Made by a program: the position numbers and the translations under genes. DNA of 12,890 nucleotides from CAZEYT01 sp964516295 (GTDB lineage Bacteria; Verrucomicrobiota; Verrucomicrobiia; Chthoniobacterales; Terrimicrobiaceae), in contig CAZEYT010000080.1 in assembly GCA_964516295.1 (NCBI GenBank), positions 1-12,890 on the forward strand, read 5' to 3'. Every line of letters starts with the position of its first letter. Position 1 is the stretch's first letter. Of the stretch, positions 1 to 5,501 are shown piece after piece. The notes below the pieces were generated by a model that was not told the DNA's origin, made no database searches, and saw nothing but the letters and a program-made list of their open reading frames with translations.

Positions 1-381
1 AGCAAGGTCCTTCTCTTCGACGATGCACTGGTAGCACCTGAGGATGATGCAGATCCGGTCCCAAAGCGCGGCAAGCGATTTCGTGGCTTTTTCGGAGGAT
101 TCGATTTCCCTTATGTTGTGAATGCCGGGAGCATCGGAAAGTGGAATATTGGCTCGGACGGCGTTTTCGTTGAAGTCTACTTCGAAAGCGCTCCCCCTGA
201 GTCGGTTGAAATCAGCTTCAAGACCTCGGAGGGAGACGACGCATCACTCCATTTCCCAATCGACTACCAGAATTCCCGGGCCAATTCCGTCTTCGTCAGC
301 CAAAGAGGTTTGAACCGCCCGCGGGTCGCGTGTTTCCCAGATGCGCTTGCTCCCGTCCTAGTGCCCAACGCTGCGGAATAG
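1..381 (+). CDS. 3' end of an unrecognised protein gene (5' truncated by window edge)
   Basis: The frame is open from base 1 to a TAG at 379-381, giving 126 visible residues, so the true start lies upstream; the GTG at 118 is only an internal codon. The visible protein opens with an acidic stretch (residues 8-18), then a short basic patch and a Phe/Gly-rich segment (PKRGKRFRGFFGGF, about 21-34). A beta-strand-like part follows, with alternating hydrophobic and charged residues (about 45-95). I see no transmembrane segment, catalytic motif or repeat, and I do not recognise the family. It could be the C-terminal domain of a larger protein. The next 400 bp are repeat DNA, so this gene appears to end its transcription unit. 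Confidence is moderate that it is coding; the function is unknown. Confidence 0.5.
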   Translation, partial: SKVLLFDDALVAPEDDADPVPKRGKRFRGFFGGFDFPYVVNAGSIGKWNIGSDGVFVEVYFESAPPESVEISFKTSEGDDASLHFPIDYQNSRANSVFVSQRGLNRPRVACFPDALAPVLVPNAAE

Positions 382-421
382 GAATTTGAGGCCAACGACA
401 GCCGGTCCCCCTCCAACCCAG

Positions 422-715
422 GACGAGCAGCCTTCGTCACGCAATTGCTTTACTCTATCGTACGACTTTAATCCTCCATTAGACGATTGTAAGCCTCCCC
501 CGGAGTCGTATTGCAGGCAGTCGGCTTCGTGTAATGCTCCCGACTACGACTGTTTGCTTCTGTTGTCAGAATACAATTATCCCTATATGGATTGTTTACG
601 TCCGTCGGCAGAATGCACTCCTTCGTCTGTGGACTGATTGCCTACGTCGGCTGAGTGGGAGGATCTGTTGGGAGATTGTCACCCTCTGTCGGCAGATTGT
701 CAGACCCCGTTGGCA
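422..715 (+). repeat. Degenerate 21-bp tandem repeat array, 14 units
   Basis: Fourteen consecutive 21-bp units start at 422, 443, 464, 485, 506, 527, 548, 569, 590, 611, 632, 653, 674 and 695, with no net indel. The best-preserved units (590, 611, 674, 695) begin GATTGT or GAATGC and end near TCGGCA; outer and middle units are decayed. The period is seven codons. Read in the frame of position 386, most units give Asp/Glu-Cys-x-x-Pro/Leu-Ser-Ala. That frame is open from 362 to 634 and again from 638 to 835, broken only by TGA at 635-637, at the Cys position of its unit. The array may be a decaying repeat peptide or a non-coding minisatellite. It fills most of the 403 bp between the partial gene and the winged-helix region; I see no other gene there. 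Confidence 0.8.
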
Positions 716-772
716 GAGGAGGCGATGCATATTGTGCGTTTTCGGAGCTTGCGGACGGGCGGGAATTTTGGC

Positions 773-780
773 AGGAGGTG
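773..780 (+). promoter_or_regulatory. Strong Shine-Dalgarno ahead of ATG 785
   Basis: AGGAGGTG lies six bases (counted from AGGAGG) before the ATG at 785. It is the best ribosome-binding site in the window and points to a translation start in frame 2, not in the frame of the winged-helix domain that follows. Confidence 0.55.
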
Positions 781-784
781 CGGC

Positions 785-835
785 ATGGATTCGGAGATGT
801 CAGATGCGAGGTCGCCAGGATCCTTTGCCATGTGA
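785..835 (+). CDS. Short 16-codon ORF leading into the winged-helix gene (leader or frameshifted N-terminus)
   Basis: ATG 785 has the best Shine-Dalgarno in the window but opens only 16 codons (MDSEMSDARSPGSFAM) before TGA 833-835. Its frame is that of the upstream heptad array. The winged-helix domain lies in the next frame and overlaps it from 804. Two readings fit. It could be the authentic N-terminus of the winged-helix protein, separated by a one-base frameshift near 820-835. Or it could be a translated leader coupled to an internal start at 804. Nothing in the peptide itself identifies it. Confidence 0.3.
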   Translation: MDSEMSDARSPGSFAM

Positions 836-1058
836 TCCGCTGGCGATTTTGGAGACGCTTCTTGATGAGGCACTACCGGTGAATTGGATCGCGAAGCGGG
901 TGGGAGCCTCCGAAGGAAGCACCTCCAAGCGCGTCACGATGCTCTTCCGCAACGGAGTCCTCGAACGAGGCCTTGGCGGCCTTTACAAAATCCGGCCCGC
1001 GTTCCGCGAACCGAGTTCCCGGATCGTCAAACTCGGCCGGGTGCAGATCCACTTTTGA
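804..1058 (+). CDS. Small winged helix-turn-helix DNA-binding protein (possibly truncated)
   Basis: From ATG 804 this encodes 84 residues. Residues 11-65 fit a winged helix: a first helix (DPLAILETLLDE), a helix-turn-helix (VNWIAKRVGASEGSTSKRVTMLF) and a wing with the usual turn (NGVLERGLGGLYKI). Such domains occur in MarR/ArsR-like regulators and as the N-terminal domain of AbiEi-type antitoxins, where a GLY-like wing followed by a longer catalytic-like domain is common. Here the protein ends about 20 residues after the wing, so it is either a minimal regulator or a remnant of a longer gene. GGAG at 793-796, seven bases before ATG, supports this start. The stronger ribosome-binding site at 773-780 points instead to ATG 785 in another frame. 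No toxin partner is visible nearby. DNA binding is likely; the target is unknown. Confidence 0.5.
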   Translation: MRGRQDPLPCDPLAILETLLDEALPVNWIAKRVGASEGSTSKRVTMLFRNGVLERGLGGLYKIRPAFREPSSRIVKLGRVQIHF

Positions 1059-1219
1059 CCGTCCGACCGACCCTCGAAAACGCAGGTAGGGGGCTTTCAT
1101 GGAAGGGCGATTTCGACGCGCCCGCGCCTCGCCTTTCAAGACGACAGCTGTGCATGGTTCCATTGGCGTGCCGATCCCGGCCTCTCTGTTTGGACGCCCC
1201 TCACCGGACGAATCTCTCC

Positions 1220-1235
1220 GTTTTCGATCGAAAAC
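1220..1235. other. Perfect 16-bp palindrome in the convergent gap
   Basis: GTTTTCGATCGAAAAC reads the same on both strands. It lies 60 bp past the stop of the ABC transporter gene and 162 bp past the winged-helix gene, which converge on this gap. Its AT-rich arms, lack of a loop and lack of a T-tract argue against an ordinary intrinsic terminator. A dimeric-protein binding site is possible but unproven. The rest of the 1059-1294 gap shows no ORF or RNA gene that I can support. Confidence 0.4.
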
Positions 1236-1259
1236 CCGGTCAGCCCCCTAGGCTCGTTC

Positions 1260-1285
1260 ATTCTGTAAAATTCCGTAAATTCTGT
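1260..1285. repeat. Short direct repeat ATTCYGTAAA, 2.5 copies
   Basis: Three imperfect copies follow one another: ATTCTGTAAA (1260-1269), ATTCCGTAA (1270-1278) and ATTCTGT (1279-1285). The period of 9-10 bp is close to one helical turn. The repeat ends 10 bp before the last codon of the ABC transporter gene (read on the minus strand), so it lies in the 3' untranslated region of that transcript. Confidence 0.5.
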
Positions 1286-1294
1286 CTTTCCCTC

Positions 1295-3064
1295 TCAGGC
1301 CATGAGGCGGCGTTGGCAGCCGAGCCAGGCGGCGAAGAGGCCGATGACGACGTGGCAGAAGAGGACCCAGAGGCAGAGGGCTTCGGAGGAGAGGGAGGTC
1401 TGGACGACCATTTGGACGATGTCGTAGTAGCGTTCGCCTTTGAGAGTTTGGAGGACTCCGGACCAGCTCCAGTAGGCGGCGATGAAGGGACGGACAATGT
1501 TTCCGAGAAACTCGGGCAGTGCGAGCACCGCGCCCGAGAGCGGCAATTGGAACCCGACGAGGTAAATTGAGACCAGCGAGGCCTGTTCGGCGGAGTGCAG
1601 AAAGCTCGAAACAGCAAGGCAGACGGACGTCATGGCCGCATTCACGAGCACGAGGAAAACGAGCTGGGTCCCGAGATCGCCCGGAAATCCGCACACGAAG
1701 TGAACGAAGAGTCCCATCCACAGCGATTGCGCCAGGACGAGGAGGGCGAGGAAAAAGCCTTTGCTGAGGACGTAGCTGAGCGGGCTGAGACCGGAGAGTT
1801 TTTCCTTTTCAAAGATCAGGCGCTCGGAGGCGATCTCGCGGCCGGAATTGTTGGCTCCCATGAGGGTGAGGAGCACGACCTGAAACATGACGATGCCGGA
1901 GATGAGACTCCCAATTTTCGAGGATTGGACGAGAAATTCCTTCGCCTCGACGAGTTGCTGCACGACATCGAGTCCGAGTCCCATGCTGAGGTTTTTCACT
2001 GCCGGGAGTCCGTTCCAAGCGAAGATGGCGACGAGGATGGGGAAGCCGAAAATGAGGCCGATCTGGAGGGCGAGCTGTCCGCGATTGCGGAAGAAAATCT
2101 TCATCCGCCGCGAGAGCAGGGTGAGAAATTGACTGGCCGGTCCCGGGAGCGGGCAGGTGCCCGATGCGGACACCGGCGCGGGCGTTTTTTCCTCGGGGGA
2201 GGGCTCGTCGGGCAGCCTCTCCGTTTCGCTGTCAAAGCTGACGCCCTCGCCCCGCCCGGCAACGCTCTCGCCGACCGTCTCAAGAAAGGCAGAACGGTGT
2301 TTTTTCCACGATTGGGTCCATTCCTTCGCGGTGCGGAGACTGAGCTGCGAGTAAAGATCCTGCGCGTCTTCGGTGCGGAAGTAGTGGGTGAGGAATTCCG
2401 GCGGCCCGTGATAGGCGACGGCTCCCTGGAAAAGGACGAGGACGGAATCGTAGAGATCGAGGTGCCGGAGGCTGTGGGTGACCGAAAGCACCACGCGTCC
2501 CTCGGAGCGTGAGAGCCCGTGGAGGAGGTGGACGATCTCATCCTCCGATTGGGGATCGAGTCCGCTCGTTACCTCATCGCAGAGAAGCATAGCCGGCTTG
2601 CTCACAAGCTCCATGGCGAGGGCGAGCCGTCGACGCTGGCCGCCCGAAAGCACGCTGACCGGACGGTCGTGAAATTCCGCCATGCTCACCTCTTCGAGTG
2701 TGGCCGAAACGGCTTCATCGAGTGCGGCGGCGTGCATGCCGCGCACCCGGAGGCGCATGGCATAGGAGACGCACTCGCGGACCGTGAGCTCCTCGTGCGC
2801 AATGCTGAACTGGGGCACATAGCCGATCTCGGAGGGTGAGAAATCCTCTTCGGCGACATTGCGTCCCTTCCAAAAAATCGTACCTTCCTCGTCGCCGGTG
2901 GCAATGCCGGTGATCACTTTCAGAAGCGTGCTTTTCCCGCAACCCGACGGGCCGATGATGGCTCCAAAGTGGCCCTCAGGAAACCGGGCGGACACATCGG
3001 AGAGCAGGGGGCGGACATCCTCTCCGGAGCCGATGAACAGCGTAACGTCTTTGAGTTCGAGCAC
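1295..3064 (-). CDS. ABCG-like half-transporter: fused ATPase and ABC2-type membrane domain
   Basis: The 589-residue protein joins an ATP-binding domain to a membrane domain, the order seen in ABCG half-transporters, which normally dimerise and export lipophilic substrates across the inner membrane. Visible motifs: Walker A GPSGCGKST (38-46), Q-loop Gln85, signature LSGGQ (139-143), Walker B AMLLCDE (158-164), D-loop SGLD and H-loop His197. A charged linker (about 265-310) precedes an ABC2-type domain starting near residue 320. The first membrane helix lies around 333-350 and about five more run to the C-terminus. The frame stays open to ATG 3232, but that extension (56 residues) is unlike ABC proteins and overlaps the divergent gene. 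I chose GTG 3064, just before LELKDVTLF, because AAAGGTGA lies five bases upstream. The substrate cannot be told from sequence. No outer-membrane partner or periplasmic adaptor is adjacent. Confidence 0.88.
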   Translation of the reverse strand: MLELKDVTLFIGSGEDVRPLLSDVSARFPEGHFGAIIGPSGCGKSTLLKVITGIATGDEEGTIFWKGRNVAEEDFSPSEIGYVPQFSIAHEELTVRECVSYAMRLRVRGMHAAALDEAVSATLEEVSMAEFHDRPVSVLSGGQRRRLALAMELVSKPAMLLCDEVTSGLDPQSEDEIVHLLHGLSRSEGRVVLSVTHSLRHLDLYDSVLVLFQGAVAYHGPPEFLTHYFRTEDAQDLYSQLSLRTAKEWTQSWKKHRSAFLETVGESVAGRGEGVSFDSETERLPDEPSPEEKTPAPVSASGTCPLPGPASQFLTLLSRRMKIFFRNRGQLALQIGLIFGFPILVAIFAWNGLPAVKNLSMGLGLDVVQQLVEAKEFLVQSSKIGSLISGIVMFQVVLLTLMGANNSGREIASERLIFEKEKLSGLSPLSYVLSKGFFLALLVLAQSLWMGLFVHFVCGFPGDLGTQLVFLVLVNAAMTSVCLAVSSFLHSAEQASLVSIYLVGFQLPLSGAVLALPEFLGNIVRPFIAAYWSWSGVLQTLKGERYYDIVQMVVQTSLSSEALCLWVLFCHVVIGLFAAWLGCQRRLMA

Positions 3065-3069
3065 CGGGG

Positions 3070-3077
3070 TCACCTTT
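3070..3077 (-). promoter_or_regulatory. Ribosome-binding site deciding the ABC transporter start
   Basis: On the minus strand AAAGGTGA ends five bases before GTG 3064. It is one of the few clear Shine-Dalgarno sequences in the window and favours GTG 3064 over GTG 3073 and ATG 3232. Confidence 0.5.
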
Positions 3078-3129
3078 GCCAAAGCGTCTGCTTTTGACAA
3101 CGATAAACGCCCCCCCGGCGCGAGCGCGG

Positions 3130-3157
3130 TTGACCTTGGGACCGAACTCCGGACACT
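3130..3157 (+). promoter_or_regulatory. Candidate promoter of the nucleotidyltransferase gene
   Basis: TTGACC (3130-3135) is followed after 16 bp by GACACT (3152-3157). Transcription would begin near 3164, after ATG 3158 but just before ATG 3170. The -10 is weak. Confidence 0.3.
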
Positions 3158-3169
3158 ATGGCGGGCGTT

Positions 3170-4066
3170 ATGGAGACTACGCTTTTGGTTTTGGCCGCCG
3201 GGATGGGAAGCCGTTATGGCGGATTGAAACAAATGGACCCGGTCGGCCCGTCGGGGGAAACGCTTCTGGACTACTCAGTCTTCGATGCGATCCGGTCCGG
3301 CTACCGCCGTGTGGTCTTTGTGATTCGGCGGGATTTCGAGGAGGAATTCCGCGAGAAGATTGGTGCGCGTTTCGAGGATCGGGTGGATGTCGGCTATGTT
3401 TTCCAACAACTCAATGATCTCCCGAACGGCTACGCGGTGCCGGAGGGACGGGCGAAACCCTGGGGCACCGGGCATGCGATTTGGTGTGCGCGCGAGGCGG
3501 TTGATGGGCCGTTTCTGGCGATCAATGCCGACGACTTCTACGGACGCGCGGCCATCGAAGGCGTGGGCGATTTCCTGGCGACGCAGGCGCTCCACTCGAC
3601 GAATTTCTGCATGGCCGGGTATCGGCTGGAGACCACGCTGTCGGCGAATGGGACGGTCTCACGCGGGGTCTGCGAGGTCTCGGAGCACGGGCTTTTGGTC
3701 GGCGTGCGGGAATTCACCAAGATCGGTCGTGGTGCCGCTGGGATTCAAGACGAGACGACCGGCCGGATTTTTTCCGGGCACGAGATAGTTTCGCTGAATT
3801 GCTGGGGTTTTACACCCGCGGTCTTCGCCGGGTTGGGGGAATTGTTTTCCGCCTTCCTCGCGCAACACGGGGATGAGGAGAAATCGGAGTTCTACATCCC
3901 AAGCGCCGTCGCGGACTTGGAGGAAAAGGATCGGGCGACCGTGCGGGTTCTGCCGGTGGTGAGCCCGTGGTTTGGCGTGACATACCGCGAAGACCGGCCG
4001 CTCGTCGTGGAGGCGCTGGAAAAGCTTGGCAGCACCGGCGAATACCCGACGCCGCTTTGGATCTGA
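3170..4066 (+). CDS. Nucleotidyltransferase (sugar-phosphate nucleotidyltransferase-like)
   Basis: This is a GT-A-fold nucleotidyltransferase of 298 residues, the class that joins an NTP to a sugar phosphate or similar substrate. The N-terminus carries the nucleotide-binding signature LAAGMGSRYGG with GxGxR at 11-15 and the conserved Lys at 20. Further motifs are WGTGHA (98-103), equivalent to the GTAHA-type base-binding loop, and NADDFYG with the likely metal-binding Asp pair at 121-122. There is no C-terminal left-handed helix repeat as in GlmU, so the enzyme is a bare catalytic domain. The substrate is not evident. ATG 3158 is four codons upstream; I prefer ATG 3170 because of the candidate promoter and because the family core begins there. 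It is divergent from the ABC transporter and ends 3 bp from the stop of the convergent LolA-like gene, leaving no room for a terminator. Confidence 0.82.
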   Translation: METTLLVLAAGMGSRYGGLKQMDPVGPSGETLLDYSVFDAIRSGYRRVVFVIRRDFEEEFREKIGARFEDRVDVGYVFQQLNDLPNGYAVPEGRAKPWGTGHAIWCAREAVDGPFLAINADDFYGRAAIEGVGDFLATQALHSTNFCMAGYRLETTLSANGTVSRGVCEVSEHGLLVGVREFTKIGRGAAGIQDETTGRIFSGHEIVSLNCWGFTPAVFAGLGELFSAFLAQHGDEEKSEFYIPSAVADLEEKDRATVRVLPVVSPWFGVTYREDRPLVVEALEKLGSTGEYPTPLWI

Positions 4067-4069
4067 GGG

Positions 4070-4747
4070 TCAGCGATCGCCGCCTTTGATCTCGAGATAC
4101 GTCCGGCCGGTCACTTTGCGGGTCTCGGGATCGAGGCGCTCGACCCGCATTTGCTTGAGCATCCACTGGCCCTCGATTTTCTGCGCGGAGACCACCTCGA
4201 AGCGCTTCGCGAGTTTCCCGGACTTGTCGTAGCCCTCGATGCGAAGGATGGCGCCGGATTCCGTGTCGATCCAGAGACGCACGGCACCGTAGTCGGACTC
4301 TTTGCCCGGCGCGGCAATTTCGATTTTGTAAGCCGGGCGCGAGCGGATCGTCTCGCGGCCGAGGAGACGTGGGTTTGGCCAGTAGAGGAATCGCAGGGCG
4401 AGGTCCTCGTAGTTGAGGAGGCCGCCGCGGACGGATTCATCGTAGCGCGCGGGAGAAACCGGAGCAGCTTTTCCACCGCGTCGTTCCTCGAGCGTGGCGG
4501 CGGTTTCCCCAAGACCCAGAATGATCTCCTGCTCGGGATTCTCAAACGCATAGGTCACCGTGCCATCGCGGACGCGAATCTGAAATGGCACCGTCGTGCT
4601 GCCCGCGCGGAGTTGGGCATCGAGGGTGATGGACTGGCCCAGCGGGTTCACCCGCGCCGCCTGCAAAATCGCCTCGGCGTCGGGATCAGCCCGACCAACC
4701 GTCGCCAAAAAAACGACCCCCAGCAGGACCATCGCAAAACGCTTCAT
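4070..4747 (-). CDS. Exported LolA-like protein (outer membrane lipoprotein-sorting family)
   Basis: From ATG 4747 the protein has 225 residues. A signal peptide is clear: Lys2-Arg3, a hydrophobic core (about 4-17) and a likely cleavage after Ala20 (GRA before DPD). There is no lipobox Cys, so it should be a soluble periplasmic protein. The rest resembles the LolA-like beta-barrel family annotated as outer membrane lipoprotein-sorting proteins. It has paired strands, the segment YEDLALRFLYWP near the middle, and later strands such as YKIEI, VRLWIDTESGAILRIEGYD and KRFEVVSAQKIEGQWM. Members bind acyl chains of lipoproteins or related lipids, but many of this subtype are uncharacterised. ATG 4765 is also in frame; ATG 4747 is favoured because a good promoter (TTGACC-N17-TACGCT) ends six bases before it. 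It is divergent from coaE. Family confidence is good; the exact role is uncertain. Confidence 0.75.
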   Translation of the reverse strand: MKRFAMVLLGVVFLATVGRADPDAEAILQAARVNPLGQSITLDAQLRAGSTTVPFQIRVRDGTVTYAFENPEQEIILGLGETAATLEERRGGKAAPVSPARYDESVRGGLLNYEDLALRFLYWPNPRLLGRETIRSRPAYKIEIAAPGKESDYGAVRLWIDTESGAILRIEGYDKSGKLAKRFEVVSAQKIEGQWMLKQMRVERLDPETRKVTGRTYLEIKGGDR

Positions 4748-4753
4748 GCGCCG

Positions 4754-4782
4754 AGCGTAGTGCACCGCGGGCGGTGGGTCAA
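4754..4782 (-). promoter_or_regulatory. Promoter of the LolA-like gene, predicted leaderless
   Basis: Read on the minus strand, TTGACC (4777-4782) is separated by exactly 17 bp from TACGCT (4754-4759), which fits the TANNNT form. ATG 4747 starts six bases downstream, where transcription should itself begin. Confidence 0.55.
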
Positions 4783-4806
4783 AGTCTGCGCCGGACGAAT
4801 CGCGGA

Positions 4807-4834
4807 TTGTTTCCGCCGGAGCTTTGGCTAGGCT
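4807..4834 (+). promoter_or_regulatory. Candidate promoter of coaE, near-leaderless
   Basis: TTGTTT (4807-4812), a 16-bp spacer and TAGGCT (4829-4834) precede ATG 4843 by eight bases. The -10 fits TANNNT. The site lies back to back with the promoter of the LolA-like gene. Confidence 0.4.
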
Positions 4835-4842
4835 GCAGGCTC

Positions 4843-5445
4843 ATGGCGGTCATCGGCATCACTGGCAGCATTGCCTCGGGGAAGAGCACGTTCCGCGACA
4901 TCCTCGCGGCCGAACTCGGAGCAGATCTCTTCGATGCCGACGTGGCGGCGAAGGGGTTTCTTTTCAACGAACCCGCGATTCGCCCCGCCGTGCGCGACGC
5001 TCTCGGCGACGATGTTTTTGGACCGGATGGAAAACCCGACCGCGACTGTGTTCGGAAGCGAATTTTCGAGGATGCCGCCGCACGCGAACGCTTGGAAAAC
5101 ATTCTGCACCCCTTGGTGCGTGCGGCTTGGACCCATCGGGCGCGGGACCCAATTTATTCGACGCGTCATTACCTCGTCGATATCCCGCTCCTGTTTGAGA
5201 CGAAGTCGGAGGACGACCTTCCGGTGGTGGTGACAGTGGCGTGTTCGCCGGACGTCCAACACCGGCGCCTCCTCGCCCGGCACCTCGATCCCGAGACCGC
5301 CCGACAGATCATCGCTGCGCAGATGCCCCAGTCCGAAAAAATCGCCCGCGCCCGTCATGTTGTGTGGAACGATGGTTCGCTCGATCAGCTTGCCAGCCAG
5401 GCGCGAATCCTCGCCAAAATGCTCACCGGCCCCGCCGCCCCCTGA
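4843..5445 (+). CDS. coaE: Dephospho-CoA kinase
   Basis: The product (200 residues, typical for the family) phosphorylates the 3'-hydroxyl of dephospho-CoA, the last step of coenzyme A synthesis in the cytoplasm. The P-loop GSIASGKST is at 8-16. The DAD motif (31-33) and the LENILHPLV segment that helps form the substrate site follow, then LVDIPLLFE, a strongly conserved strand of this kinase. The frame extends 23 codons upstream to ATG 4774, but that extension is not family-like. ATG 4843 sits exactly where CoaE proteins begin and eight bases after a candidate promoter. The next gene, cobA-hemD, starts 56 bp after the stop on the same strand, so read-through is possible, although that gene seems to have its own promoter. 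Confidence 0.93.
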   Translation: MAVIGITGSIASGKSTFRDILAAELGADLFDADVAAKGFLFNEPAIRPAVRDALGDDVFGPDGKPDRDCVRKRIFEDAAARERLENILHPLVRAAWTHRARDPIYSTRHYLVDIPLLFETKSEDDLPVVVTVACSPDVQHRRLLARHLDPETARQIIAAQMPQSEKIARARHVVWNDGSLDQLASQARILAKMLTGPAAP

Positions 5446-5465
5446 CCGATTTTTCTTTCCGGGCT

Positions 5466-5494
5466 TTGCATTGGTGCGCGAATGCGGTCAATCT
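5466..5494 (+). promoter_or_regulatory. Candidate promoter of cobA-hemD, near-leaderless
   Basis: TTGCAT (5466-5471), a 17-bp spacer and CAATCT (5489-5494) end seven bases before ATG 5502. The match is modest, but the layout is the same as at several other starts in this window. Confidence 0.35.
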
Positions 5495-5501
5495 GAGTCC
5501 G

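Larger units (their letters stand above)
386..835 (+). pseudogene. Possible Cys-rich heptapeptide-repeat reading frame, interrupted by one TGA
   Basis: From TTG 386 the frame runs through the 21-bp array and out to TGA 833-835, with a single internal stop (TGA, 635-637). Before it, 83 codons contain Cys in the second place of several heptads (DC, NC, EC). After it the heptads continue in the same frame (AEW, GDC, ADC) and end in a non-repetitive tail of about 40 residues. The TGA replaces a codon that is TGT, TGC or TGG in most neighbouring units, so one point change explains it. There is no clear ribosome-binding site at 386 and no signal peptide. Conservation of the period mainly shows the DNA repeat, not proof of translation. 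I list it as a possible broken gene at low confidence; selenocysteine is considered separately. Confidence 0.25.

Noticed and set aside
422..715. CRISPR array
   Set aside because: The period is only 21 bp with no alternation of constant repeats and unique spacers, the units are divergent, and no cas gene is nearby.
534..803. Frame-3 extension of the winged-helix gene back to 534
   Set aside because: It reads through the 21-bp array in the wrong phase and gives Cys/Arg-rich sequence with no family likeness; ATG 804 or a frameshifted start at 785 is more plausible.
1220..1235. Intrinsic terminator at the palindrome
   Set aside because: The stem would be AT-rich with no loop and no following T-tract on either strand, so it does not meet the usual form.
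1595..2512. Long plus-strand open frame (305 codons) opposite the ABC transporter gene
   Set aside because: It is antisense to a protein with all ABC ATPase motifs; its translation is low-complexity Glu/Gly/Arg-rich sequence, as expected of a GC-rich shadow frame.
3079..3099. Minus-strand promoter (TTGTCA at 3094-3099) for the ABC transporter
   Set aside because: No acceptable -10 hexamer occurs 16-18 bp downstream, so I did not list it; TATCGT nearby lacks a matching -35.
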